Shown here one piece after another: positions 10,881 to 18,283 of a stretch of DNA of 38,534 nucleotides (its first letter is position 1; the number at the start of each line of letters is the position of its first letter). A model generated the notes under the pieces. It was not told where the DNA came from, ran no database searches, and saw only the letters and a list, made by a program, of their open reading frames with translations. The stretch lies in assembly GCA_003551925.1 (NCBI GenBank), contig PUOA01000305.1:1-38534 (forward strand), read 5' to 3'. The translations under genes and the position numbers were made by a program. This stretch comes from Paracoccaceae bacterium. Its GTDB lineage: Bacteria; Pseudomonadota; Alphaproteobacteria; Rhodobacterales; Rhodobacteraceae.

Positions 10881-11867
10881 ATGCCCGCAGAACGCCTGAG
10901 TGTTGTTGTCACGCGACGTTTGCCCGAGGCGGTGGAAACCCGCCTCAAGGAGCTGTTCAACGTCGAACTGCGCGACCCCGACGCCAAGATGACCCGCGAG
11001 GAGCTGGCCTCGGCCATGCGCCGCGCCGACGTGCTGGTGCCCACCATCACCGACCAGATCGACGCGGCGCTGCTGGCGCAGGCGGGCGAGCGGCTGAAGC
11101 TGATTGCCAATTACGGCGCGGGCGTCGACCATATCGACATCCAGAGCGCGCGCCAGCGCGGGATCCTGGTGTCGAACACCCCCGGCGTGGTCACCGACGA
11201 CACCGCCGACATGACGCTGGCGCTGATTCTGGCGGTCAGCCGGCGCATTCCGCAGGGGCTGGCCGAGATGCAGGCGGGCACCTGGGCGGGCTGGTCGCCG
11301 ATGGCGCATCTGGGCGCGCGGATCGGGGGCAAGCGGCTGGGGATCCTCGGGATGGGGCGGATCGGGCAGGCGGTGGCGCGGCGCGCGCGCGCCTTCGGGA
11401 TGCAGATCCACTATCACAACCGCAAGCGCCTGCGCGCGGAGGTCGAAACCGCGCTCGAGGCGACGTATTGGGAGAGCCTCGATCAGATGGTCGCGCGGAT
11501 GGACGTGATCTCGATCAACTGCCCGCACACGCCGTCCACCTTTCATCTGATGAACGCCCGGCGGCTGAAGCTGATGAAACCCACCGCGCTGATCGTGAAC
11601 ACATCGCGCGGCGAGGTGATCGACGAAAACGCGCTCACCCGCGGGTTGCGCGCGGGCGAGATCGCGGGCGCGGGGCTGGACGTGTTCGAGCACGGCCACC
11701 AGATCAACCCGCGCCTGCGCGAGATGCCCAATGTGGTGCTGCTGCCGCATATGGGCTCGGCCACGCTGGAGGGGCGGGTCGAGATGGGCGAGAAGGTGAT
11801 CATCAACATCAAGACCTTCGCCGACGGTCACCGCCCCCCCGATCAGGTGGTCCCGGCGATGCTGTGA
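10881..11867 (+). CDS. D-2-hydroxyacid dehydrogenase (glyoxylate/hydroxypyruvate reductase-like)
   Basis: This is a 328-residue NAD(P)-dependent D-isomer-specific 2-hydroxyacid dehydrogenase. The dinucleotide motif is LGMGRIGQAVARRA (156-169). The catalytic triad is R243 (NTSRGEVIDE), a glutamate in LDVFEHG (about 270) and H290 (LLPHMGSAT). IANYGAGVDHID is the usual substrate-side loop. The closest functional classes are glyoxylate reductase and D-glycerate dehydrogenase; a basic residue for NADP(H) is suggested by the HNRKRLR segment. The ATG at 10881 has GGAGA upstream; the longer track ORF is not family-like. It appears to be monocistronic. Confidence 0.92.
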   Translation: MPAERLSVVVTRRLPEAVETRLKELFNVELRDPDAKMTREELASAMRRADVLVPTITDQIDAALLAQAGERLKLIANYGAGVDHIDIQSARQRGILVSNTPGVVTDDTADMTLALILAVSRRIPQGLAEMQAGTWAGWSPMAHLGARIGGKRLGILGMGRIGQAVARRARAFGMQIHYHNRKRLRAEVETALEATYWESLDQMVARMDVISINCPHTPSTFHLMNARRLKLMKPTALIVNTSRGEVIDENALTRGLRAGEIAGAGLDVFEHGHQINPRLREMPNVVLLPHMGSATLEGRVEMGEKVIINIKTFADGHRPPDQVVPAML

Positions 11868-11941
11868 GCGGGGAGCGGCACGCCCCCCCCATCCGGTTGG
11901 TGCAAAATTCCACAGATCCCCTGCGCGCGCGCGGATTTATG

Positions 11942-11953
11942 TGCGCAAGCGCA
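11942..11953. promoter_or_regulatory. Inverted repeat upstream of the mhqO-like gene (candidate operator)
   Basis: TGCGC-AA-GCGCA lies about 41 bases before the mhqO-like start, within a 127-base gap that looks like a promoter region. The 13-mer ending one base later fits T-N11-A, the LysR-type spacing. A GCGCAA half-site recurs in the lysR/S49 divergent region (14571-14583). Such short repeats are common by chance at this GC content. Confidence 0.3.
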
Positions 11954-11994
11954 AGTATATCTTCGGAACAGACATCGACGCAGGAGGATTCCTC

Positions 11995-12909
11995 ATGACC
12001 GCACCATCCCCCTCAGCCCCGATCGCCGGGCTGCACCACGTCACCGCCATTTCGGGCCCCCCGCAGCCGAACCTTGACTACTACGTCAGGACGCTCGGCC
12101 AGCGGCTGGTGAAGAAGACGGTGAACTTCGACGCGCCCGACGTGTATCACCTCTATTACGGCGACGGCGAGGCCGCGCCGGGCTCGATCCTGACCTTCTT
12201 TCCGTTCATGAACGCGCGCAGGGGCACGGCCGGGCCGGGCATGGCGCAGGCGTTCTCCTACGCCGTCGATCCGGCCGCGATCGACTCGCTGGCGGCCGAG
12301 CTTGGCGGCACGCGCGCCGACCGCTTCGGGATGCCGGTGCTGCAGCTGCGCGATCCCGACGGGCTGGTGGTCGAACTGGTCGGCGAGCCCGGCGCGCCGG
12401 CGCGGCCTGAAGCCTTCTTCGGCGCCTCGCTGTGGCTGGACGACCCCGAGCCCACCGCGCGGCTTCTCGCCGACGGGTTCGGCTATGCCGAGGTCGGCAC
12501 CGAAACCGGCGCGGGCGGGACCTGGACGCGCCTGGCGCTGCCCGGAGATGCGCCCGGCCGCGTCATCGACCTGTGGCGCTCGGACACGCCCGCGCGCGGA
12601 CGCCCCGGCGCCGGGACGATCCACCACATCGCGTTCCGCGCGCAGGACGATGCCGATCAGGACGCCATCCGCGTGCGGTTGATCGATCTGGGCATGGAGG
12701 TGACCCCGCGAATCGACCGGCAGTATTTCAACGCGATCTACTTCCGCGAGCCGGGCGGCGTGCTGTTCGAGGTGGCGACCGATCCGCCGGGCTTCGCCAT
12801 CGACGAGGCACCGACCGAACTGGGCACCGCGCTCAAGCTGCCGCCGCAATACGAAGGCCGCCGCGCCCAGATCGAGGCCGCGCTGCCCCCCGTCACGGTG
12901 CCCGCATGA
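11995..12909 (+). CDS. MhqO/LinE/PcpA-like ring-cleaving dioxygenase (VOC superfamily)
   Basis: This is a 304-residue two-domain vicinal-oxygen-chelate protein of the hydroquinone dioxygenase type. Three likely Fe(II) ligands fit the family pattern: H15 (GLHHVTAI), H211 (IHHIAFRA) and E259 (GVLFEVATDPPG). A strong AGGAGGA precedes the ATG at 11995; the track start 18 codons earlier is a GTG without support. Its stop overlaps the start of a carboxylesterase-type hydrolase (ATGA), the same pairing as Bacillus MhqO and MhqD in quinone/hydroquinone detoxification. The actual ring substrate is unknown. Confidence 0.87.
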   Translation: MTAPSPSAPIAGLHHVTAISGPPQPNLDYYVRTLGQRLVKKTVNFDAPDVYHLYYGDGEAAPGSILTFFPFMNARRGTAGPGMAQAFSYAVDPAAIDSLAAELGGTRADRFGMPVLQLRDPDGLVVELVGEPGAPARPEAFFGASLWLDDPEPTARLLADGFGYAEVGTETGAGGTWTRLALPGDAPGRVIDLWRSDTPARGRPGAGTIHHIAFRAQDDADQDAIRVRLIDLGMEVTPRIDRQYFNAIYFREPGGVLFEVATDPPGFAIDEAPTELGTALKLPPQYEGRRAQIEAALPPVTVPA

Positions 12910-13583
12910 GCGGGGCCGATCCGCACGCCTCCGGCGCGCTTTTGCGCGCCGGAGCGGGGCACGGGGCTGCGCGCGGGCTGGTGCTGCTGCACGGGCGCGG
13001 CGCTTCGGCGCGCGATATCCTGGGGCTGGGGCAGGCGGTGGCCGACGACGCCACGGCGATGGTGGCCCCCGAGGCCGCGGGGAGTTCATGGTGGCCGGTG
13101 AGCTTCCTGGCGCCGATGGCGCAGCTGCAGCCGTGGCTCGACAGCGCGCTGGCGGCGGTGGACCGGGCCGTTGCCGCGCTCGAGGCCGACGGGCTGACGC
13201 GTGACCGGATCGCGCTGGCGGGGTTCTCGCAAGGCGCGTGTCTGGCGCTCGACCACGCTGCGCGGCGCGGCGGGCCGTGGCGCGCGGTGCTGGGGCTTTC
13301 CGGCGGGCTGGTGGGCACCGCCGACGCCGGCGGCGCGCGCGCGCAGGCGCTTTACGGCCACGCGCCCAAGCGCTTCGACTACGGGGCGCGGCTGGACGGC
13401 GTGCCGGTGCTGCTGGCCTGCCACAACGCCGACCCGCACATCCCCGAGGCGCGCGTCACCGAGACCGCGCAGGTGCTGCGCGACATGGGCGCGACGGTCG
13501 ATCTGCGGCTGCATGGCGGTGCGGGGCACGGGCTCGGGCCGGGGGACGTCGAGGCAGCGCGCGCGCTGCTGGGGGCGGGCTGA
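12906..13583 (+). CDS. Phospholipase/carboxylesterase-family alpha/beta hydrolase (MhqD-like)
   Basis: This is a 225-residue serine hydrolase with oxyanion segment LLHGRGASARD, nucleophile S108 in AGFSQGACLALDHA, D176 in CHNADPHIP and H208 in HGGAGHGLGPGD. This is the acyl-protein-thioesterase/carboxylesterase 2 (YpfH/MhqD) pattern. It starts inside the stop of the dioxygenase gene and ends six bases from the convergent LysR gene. Pairing with the dioxygenase suggests hydrolysis of an ester or adduct in the same detoxification route; that link is inference. Confidence 0.88.
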   Translation: MSGADPHASGALLRAGAGHGAARGLVLLHGRGASARDILGLGQAVADDATAMVAPEAAGSSWWPVSFLAPMAQLQPWLDSALAAVDRAVAALEADGLTRDRIALAGFSQGACLALDHAARRGGPWRAVLGLSGGLVGTADAGGARAQALYGHAPKRFDYGARLDGVPVLLACHNADPHIPEARVTETAQVLRDMGATVDLRLHGGAGHGLGPGDVEAARALLGAG

Positions 13584-13589
13584 GGCGCC

Positions 13590-14486
13590 TTACGCGCTGC
13601 CGCGCAGCTCCGACACGCGCCGCGCTTCGGCCAGCAGCGCGGCAAGCACCGGCGTGTGCGGCTCGCGCCACGGCGCGATCAGGCCCACCACCTGATCGGG
13701 GCCGCCACCGGACAGCGGCACCGCGCGCAGCCGCGCGTCGCCCGCCACCAGCGCGGCGGTGGCCTCGTTCACGATGCTCAGCCACGGCCCGGCGGTGACA
13801 TGCCCGATCAGCGCGAGGATCGAGTTCGACTCGACGCTGGGGCGCGCCTCGACGCCGGCTTCAGCCAGCCGCCGCGCGATGATCCGGCGGTTCTGCATGT
13901 CGGGCGTGAGCAGACACAGCGGCAGATCGCCCACATCCTCCCAGCCCAGCCGCGCCGCGCCCGCAAGCGCGTGGTCGCGACGCATCAGCAACACGTAGCG
14001 TTCGGCATAGAGCGGCACCTGCACCACGCGGCCCAGCGGTTCGCCATCGAGATAGGTCAGCCCGGCATCGAGCGTCAGGTTGCCGATCTCCTCGCGCAGC
14101 TCGGCCGAGGTGCGCGCGCGGATCTCCACGCGCACATTGGGGTGACGGCGCAGATAGGGGCCGGTCAGCCGCGCCACCATCGCCAGCGCGGTGGGAATCG
14201 CGCCCAGGCGCAGGTTGCCCGACAGCCCCTCGCGCGCGGCGCGCATCTCCTCGCGCAGGGTGCGCGCGTCGGCGACGATGCGGCGCGCCCAGTCCAGCAC
14301 GCGCGCGCCCTCGGGCGTCAGGCCCTGATAGCGGGTGCCGCGCCAGACCAGTTGCACGCCCAGCTCGGCCTCGAGCGCGCGGATCGCGCCCGACAGCGAC
14401 GGCTGGCTGACGCCGCAGGCTTCGGCCGCGCGGCCGAAATGCTCTTCGGTGGCCAGCGCGATGAACATCTCGAGCTTGTCGAGCAT
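13590..14486 (-). CDS. LysR-family transcriptional regulator
   Basis: This is a 298-residue LTTR with an N-terminal winged helix-turn-helix (MLDKLEMFIALATEEHFGRA, then SQPSLSGAIRALEAELG, residues 1-60) and a periplasmic-binding-protein-like effector domain from about 90 on (LRLGAIPTALAMVARL). The ATG at 14486 has CAGGAG upstream and gives the standard N-terminus; the track ORF is 32 codons longer. It converges on the mhqOD-like pair (6-base gap) and diverges from the S49 peptidase gene. LysR proteins often control adjacent operons, so the mhqOD-like pair or the S49 gene is a plausible target. The effector is unknown. Confidence 0.93.
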   Translation of the reverse strand: MLDKLEMFIALATEEHFGRAAEACGVSQPSLSGAIRALEAELGVQLVWRGTRYQGLTPEGARVLDWARRIVADARTLREEMRAAREGLSGNLRLGAIPTALAMVARLTGPYLRRHPNVRVEIRARTSAELREEIGNLTLDAGLTYLDGEPLGRVVQVPLYAERYVLLMRRDHALAGAARLGWEDVGDLPLCLLTPDMQNRRIIARRLAEAGVEARPSVESNSILALIGHVTAGPWLSIVNEATAALVAGDARLRAVPLSGGGPDQVVGLIAPWREPHTPVLAALLAEARRVSELRGSA

Positions 14487-14570
14487 TTCCGGGGCTCCTG
14501 CGGGCGCATGCTGCGGCGATCCTGCGCGCGGGCGGCGGCGCGCGCAAGCCCGCGCCAGCTTCGCACTTGT

Positions 14571-14583
14571 TGCGCGGCGCAAA
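14571..14583. promoter_or_regulatory. TTGCGC-G-GCGCAA palindrome between lysR and the S49 gene (candidate LysR site)
   Basis: This perfect 6-bp inverted repeat around one central base has exactly the T-N11-A form typical of LysR-type operators. It lies in the 116-base divergent region, 85 bases from the lysR start and 20 bases from the S49 gene start. Its GCGCAA arm is shared with the repeat upstream of the mhqO-like gene. Confidence 0.38.
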
Positions 14584-14602
14584 CGGGCCTACATCCGGTC
14601 GC

Positions 14603-15400
14603 ATGGCAGGTTTCCTTTCCCTATCGCGCTGGCGTGGCCCTGCGGTCGCGGTGATCCGGCTGGACGGCATGATCGCGCCCGGCGGCCCGGGGCGGCTGAG
14701 CGATCAGGCGCTGGCGCCGCTCCTGGGCGCGGCGTTCCGGCGCGGCAAGCCGCGCGCGGTGGCGCTGGCGATCAACTCGCCCGGCGGCTCGCCCGCGCAG
14801 TCGTCGCTGATCGGCGCGCGCATCCGGCGCCTTGCGGCCGAGCACAAGCTGCCCGTGCACGCCTTCGTCGAGGATCTGGCGGCGTCGGGCGGGTATTGGC
14901 TGGCCTGCGCGGCCGATGACATCTGGGTCGATCCGAACTCGGTCGTGGGCTCCATCGGCGTGGTCTCGGCAGGCTTCGGCTTCGACCAGTTGATCGAGCG
15001 TTACGGGGTCGAGCGGCGGCTCTACACCTCGGGCGCGCGCAAGGCGCTGCTGGACCCGTTCAGCCCCGAAAGGCCCGAGGATGTGGAGCGGCTGCGCGGG
15101 TTCCAGACCCAGATCCATCAGGGCTTCATCGACTACGTCAAGGACCGCCGCGGCGACCGGCTGGCCGACGAGAACCTGTTCGAGGGCGATGTCTGGATCG
15201 GCGCGCGCGCGGTCGAGAAGGGCCTTGCCGACGGGGTCGCGCATCTGGTGCCGAAGATGCAGGCGCTCTATGGCGAAAAGGTCCGGTTCATCCCCTATGG
15301 CCCGCGCCGCCCGCTGCTGCGCCGCTTCGGCCTGTCGTTGATGGAGGACGCCTGGGCCAGCGCCGAGGAGCGTGCGCTGCGCGCGCGCTACGGGTGCTGA
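14603..15400 (+). CDS. S49-family serine peptidase (SppA/SohB-like)
   Basis: This is a 265-residue Ser/Lys-dyad peptidase related to signal-peptide peptidase A. The nucleophile is S95 in EDLAASGGYWLACAADD. The lysine is K147 in SGARKALLDPFSPERPED. Family strands LAINSPGGSPAQS (56-68) and VGSIGVVS (115-122) are present. Unlike SppA it has one protease domain and no obvious N-terminal membrane anchor, which matches the short S49 proteins of Rhodobacteraceae. The ATG at 14603 is chosen over the upstream track start. Four bases after it ends, a small membrane/zinc-ribbon protein begins, so the two may work together. Confidence 0.9.
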   Translation: MAGFLSLSRWRGPAVAVIRLDGMIAPGGPGRLSDQALAPLLGAAFRRGKPRAVALAINSPGGSPAQSSLIGARIRRLAAEHKLPVHAFVEDLAASGGYWLACAADDIWVDPNSVVGSIGVVSAGFGFDQLIERYGVERRLYTSGARKALLDPFSPERPEDVERLRGFQTQIHQGFIDYVKDRRGDRLADENLFEGDVWIGARAVEKGLADGVAHLVPKMQALYGEKVRFIPYGPRRPLLRRFGLSLMEDAWASAEERALRARYGC

Positions 15401-15404
15401 GCCG

Positions 15405-15578
15405 ATGCTGGTCAAGATCGTCACCCTGTTTCTGGTGTTCATGGTGGTCATGGGCGCCATCCAGCGCGCCATCGCCGGCCCCAGGGCGCGCGACCAGCGC
15501 CGGCTGGGCCGGCCACGGCGCTGCAAGCGCTGCGGGCGGTTCCTGATCGGGCGCGGCGACTGCGGGTGCGGCAAGTGA
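15405..15578 (+). CDS. Small membrane protein with C-terminal zinc-ribbon-like cysteines
   Basis: This 57-residue ORF is not named in any family I recognise. One transmembrane segment (LVKIVTLFLVFMVVMGAIQ, residues 2-20) is followed by a basic linker and a four-cysteine knuckle, CKRCGRFLIGRGDCGCGK. The spacing C-x2-C-x8-C-x1-C could bind zinc. The ATG at 15405 is preferred because it begins the hydrophobic segment; the track ORF starts 11 codons earlier, inside the S49 gene. It follows the S49 peptidase by four bases and is followed 22 bases later by the exchanger gene. Confidence 0.75.
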   Translation: MLVKIVTLFLVFMVVMGAIQRAIAGPRARDQRRLGRPRRCKRCGRFLIGRGDCGCGK

Positions 15579-15600
15579 ACGGGCCGCGCGGGTAGCGCGC

Positions 15601-16566
15601 ATGGTGGTCGATCTTGCCCAGATCGCAGGCGGGCTTGTGGTGCTGCTGATCGCGGGCGACCTGCTGGTGCGCGGCGCGGCGAGCCTGGCGCTGCGGCTGG
15701 GCATTCCGGCGATGATGGTGGGCATGACCGTGGTCGCCTTCGGCACCTCGGCGCCCGAACTGGTGGTGTCGGTCAAGGCGGTGTGGATCGGCGCGGGCGG
15801 GCTGGCGCTGGGCAACGTCGTGGGCTCGAACATCGCCAATATCCTGCTGGTGCTGGGGCTGCCGGCGCTGATCGCGCCGCTGGCCATCGATCCCGGGCTG
15901 CGGCGCGACATGGTGATCATGCTGGCGGCGACGGTGCTGTTTCTGGCGCTGGCGGCGACGGGCGGGTTCGGGGTGTGGCAGGCGGTGGTGCTGCTGGCGG
16001 CGCTGGGGTTGATGCTGGGCGACAATCTGCGCCGCGCGCGTGCGATCCGGGCCGGGAACGGGCGCATCGCCGCGCCCGAGATGCCCGAGGATGCCTCGCC
16101 CGAGATGCCGGGCTGGAAGCTGGCCGGGTTTCTGGGCGCCGGGCTTGTGGGCCTGCCCATCGGCGCCGAACTGCTGGTGCTGGGCGCGGTCGACGTGGCC
16201 GCGGCGCTGGGCGTCAGCGATGCGGTGATCGGGCTGACGGTGGTGGCGCTGGGCACCTCGCTGCCCGAGCTTGCGGCGACGCTGCTGGCCGCGCTCCGGC
16301 GCGAGACCGGGGTGGCGCTGGGCAACGTGATCGGGTCGAACGTGTTCAACCTGCTCGGGATCGTCGGCGTGGCGGCGCTGGTGGGGCCGATCGCGGTGCC
16401 GGTTGAGCTGATGCGCTTCGACCTGTGGGTGATGGCGGCGGCGTCGCTGGCGCTCTTGCCGTTCGTGTGGCGCGGACGCGCGATCACGCGCGGCGCGGGG
16501 CTGGCCTTGTCGCTGGCGTATCTGGGCTACATCGCCGTGCTGGGTGCAGGCGCGGGGGGCACATGA
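15601..16566 (+). CDS. Calcium/sodium antiporter (YrbG/CaCA family)
   Basis: This is a 321-residue inner-membrane exchanger with ten or so transmembrane helices in two inverted halves. The two alpha-repeats are clear: GTSAPELVVSV with LGNVVGSNIANILLVLG near the N-terminus, and LGTSLPELAATL with LGNVIGSNVFNLLGIVG in the second half. Glutamates in both PEL motifs are the expected ion ligands. A hydrophilic stretch rich in Glu and Pro (about residues 155-178) links the halves. Its stop codon overlaps the start of the following SDR (ATGA). Physiological ions are predicted, not shown. Confidence 0.93.
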   Translation: MVVDLAQIAGGLVVLLIAGDLLVRGAASLALRLGIPAMMVGMTVVAFGTSAPELVVSVKAVWIGAGGLALGNVVGSNIANILLVLGLPALIAPLAIDPGLRRDMVIMLAATVLFLALAATGGFGVWQAVVLLAALGLMLGDNLRRARAIRAGNGRIAAPEMPEDASPEMPGWKLAGFLGAGLVGLPIGAELLVLGAVDVAAALGVSDAVIGLTVVALGTSLPELAATLLAALRRETGVALGNVIGSNVFNLLGIVGVAALVGPIAVPVELMRFDLWVMAAASLALLPFVWRGRAITRGAGLALSLAYLGYIAVLGAGAGGT

Positions 16567-17345
16567 CGGGCAAGGCACTGGTGACGGGCGCGGGCAGGCG
16601 CGTGGGGCGCGCGATGGCGCTGTGGCTGGGCGCGCGCGGCTGGGACGTGGCGGTGCATTACGCCAGCTCCGCCGCCGGGGCCGAGGAGACTGTCGCCGAG
16701 TTGCACTCGGGCGGCACGCGCGCCGTCGCACTGCGGGCGGACCTGACCGACGAGGCCGCACTCGCCCCGCTGGTCGACCGCGCGGCGGCGGCGCTGGAGG
16801 GGCCGCTGACGCTGCTGGTCAACAACGCCTCGATCTTCGAGCGCGACAGCATCACCGATGCCACCCGCGAGAGCTGGGACCGGCACATGATGTCGAACCT
16901 GCGCGCGCCCTTCGTGCTGACCCAGCGCTTCGCCGCGCAGGCGCCCGGCCCGGTGACCGATGCGCAGGGCGAGCCCGTGGCGCAGGCGCAGGTCATCAAC
17001 CTGATCGATCAGCGGGTGTGGCGGCTCAACCCCGAATTCATGTCCTACACGCTGGCGAAATCGGCGCTGTGGACGCTGACGCGCACCGCCGCGCAGGCGC
17101 TCGCACCCCGGGTCCGTGTGAACGCCATCGGCCCCGGGCCGACGCTGCAGGGCCCCGACCAGTCGCCCGAGGGCTTTGCCGCGCAACGCGCCGCGACCAT
17201 CCTGCGCCGCGGCACCGATCCGGGCGAGATCTGCGCCGCGCTGGGCTATCTGCTGGAGGCACGCGCAGTCACCGGCCAGATGATCGCGGTCGATGGTGGC
17301 CAGCACCTGGCCTGGCGGACCCCGGATGTCATTGACACCGCATGA
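16563..17345 (+). CDS. SDR-family oxidoreductase, FolM/pteridine-reductase-like
   Basis: This is a 260-residue short-chain dehydrogenase with the cofactor motif VTGAGRRVGRAMA. The double Arg is typical of FolM and pteridine reductases and suits NADPH. NNASIF and the catalytic YTLAKSAL are present. The usual catalytic serine is replaced by NLIDQRVWRLNPEF, giving an Asp-Tyr-Lys arrangement as in pteridine reductase. Dihydromonapterin or dihydrofolate reduction is therefore likely, but other SDR substrates are possible. It is translationally coupled to the antiporter gene, with no evident functional link. Confidence 0.82.
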   Translation: MTGKALVTGAGRRVGRAMALWLGARGWDVAVHYASSAAGAEETVAELHSGGTRAVALRADLTDEAALAPLVDRAAAALEGPLTLLVNNASIFERDSITDATRESWDRHMMSNLRAPFVLTQRFAAQAPGPVTDAQGEPVAQAQVINLIDQRVWRLNPEFMSYTLAKSALWTLTRTAAQALAPRVRVNAIGPGPTLQGPDQSPEGFAAQRAATILRRGTDPGEICAALGYLLEARAVTGQMIAVDGGQHLAWRTPDVIDTA

Positions 17346-17362
17346 GTTTTTCTGAGAGAGGG

Positions 17363-17390
17363 GTGACACTGCGACATTCTGCCCTACATC
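17363..17390 (+). promoter_or_regulatory. Candidate sigma-70 promoter before the small membrane protein gene
   Basis: GTGACA (-35-like, five of six) is separated by 16 bases from TACATC (weak -10). The expected start of transcription lies just before the AGGAGGG ribosome site of the gene at 17411. The local AT content is higher than the surroundings. Weak evidence only. Confidence 0.3.
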
Positions 17391-17410
17391 GGAAGCCGAA
17401 AGGAGGGCGC

Positions 17411-17650
17411 ATGTCCGCACCAAAGACCAACCTCGAAAAGCAGAAACGCCGCCATATCGGGCCGATCCTGGGCATCACCCTGGCGCTGGTGTTCGCCGGG
17501 CTGTTGCTGCTGTGGTTTCTCGGCAGTGTGCTGGTGGAAGAGCCGGTGGACACCGAGGCCGCCAGCCCGACCGACGTGCCCGAGGCGGTGATCGATCCGG
17601 TCAGCCCCGATGACAGCCCCGCCATCGAAGAGGGCGATCCCGCGGACTGA
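17411..17650 (+). CDS. Small single-span membrane protein, unknown function
   Basis: This is a 79-residue protein with a basic N-terminus (KTNLEKQKRRH), one transmembrane helix (IGPILGITLALVFAGLLLLWFLG, about 17-39) and a very acidic Pro/Asp/Glu-rich tail of about 40 residues, predicted to be periplasmic by the positive-inside rule. I do not recognise a family. The ATG at 17411 has a strong AGGAGGG six bases upstream, better than the track start at 17342. It precedes tsaE by 40 bases. Clean start signals and codon use like its neighbours support a real gene. Confidence 0.72.
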   Translation: MSAPKTNLEKQKRRHIGPILGITLALVFAGLLLLWFLGSVLVEEPVDTEAASPTDVPEAVIDPVSPDDSPAIEEGDPAD

Positions 17651-17690
17651 CGGGTTGCCTTTGCGCGCGGGTCGGGTATCGGCTTCGGTC

Positions 17691-18185
17691 ATGAACACGA
17701 CATCCGATGCCTGCCTGACGCTCACCGCAGACACCCCCGAGGCGACAGCCGAGGTGGCGCGCGCGCTGGCGCCGCTGGTGGGGGCAGGCGACACGCTGCT
17801 GCTGCACGGCCCGGTCGGCGCGGGCAAGACGCATTTCGCGCGCGCGCTCATCCAGACACGGCTGGCGGAGGTCGGGCGGCATGAGGATGTGCCGTCGCCC
17901 AGTTTCACGCTGGTGCAGACCTACGCGGCCGGCGATCTGGAGATCTGGCATGTCGATCTCTACCGGCTGAGCCACCCCGACGAGGTGATCGAGTTGGGGC
18001 TCGACGAGGCGCTGGCCTCGGCGCTGTGCCTGATCGAATGGCCCGACCGGCTGGGCGCGGCGCCAGGCGGCGCGCTCGACATCACGCTGCACGACGGTCC
18101 GGAAGAGGACGCGCGTGTGGTGGCGTTTCGGGGAGCATCCGAACGCTGGTCCGGGGTGTTGGCGGCGCTGCGCGCAGCGGGCTGA
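17691..18185 (+). CDS. tsaE: tRNA threonylcarbamoyladenosine biosynthesis ATPase
   Basis: TsaE is the small ATPase that cycles the TsaBD complex during t6A37 synthesis. The 164-residue protein has Walker A GPVGAGKTHFARA (40-52), the VPSPSFTLVQTY segment (67-78), HVDLYRL (87-93) and IEWPDR (115-120), all diagnostic. The ATG at 17691 gives the family N-terminus; the track ORF is longer and begins inside the previous gene. The gene is followed 22 bases later by a 21-bp hairpin with a G-quadruplex-type loop. Confidence 0.95.
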   Translation: MNTTSDACLTLTADTPEATAEVARALAPLVGAGDTLLLHGPVGAGKTHFARALIQTRLAEVGRHEDVPSPSFTLVQTYAAGDLEIWHVDLYRLSHPDEVIELGLDEALASALCLIEWPDRLGAAPGGALDITLHDGPEEDARVVAFRGASERWSGVLAALRAAG

Positions 18186-18207
18186 TCGGGCGCGGCGTGG
18201 TCGGCGG

Positions 18208-18270
18208 CGCGCCCTCCGCGCCCAGGCGTCGCCCACCCTCCCACCCCGCCGCCTGGGCGCGGAGGGCGCG
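18208..18270. repeat. G-quadruplex-in-hairpin intergenic element, copy B
   Basis: A perfect 21-bp stem (18208-18228 with 18250-18270) encloses a 21-base loop containing CCCACCCTCCCACCCC. The complementary strand is therefore GGGGTGGGAGGGTGGG, a four-tract quadruplex motif with one-base loops. It lies in the 98-base gap between the convergent tsaE and trhO genes. There is no T-tract. The end of the right arm (GGAGGGCGC) is duplicated in tandem just downstream. It could act as a two-way terminator. Confidence 0.75.
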
Positions 18271-18283
18271 GAGGGCGCGTGCG

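Noticed and set aside
13515-13550. Four G-runs at the end of the mhqD-like gene as another quadruplex element
   Set aside because: They lie inside coding sequence with irregular spacers and no enclosing stem, as expected from GC-rich codons.
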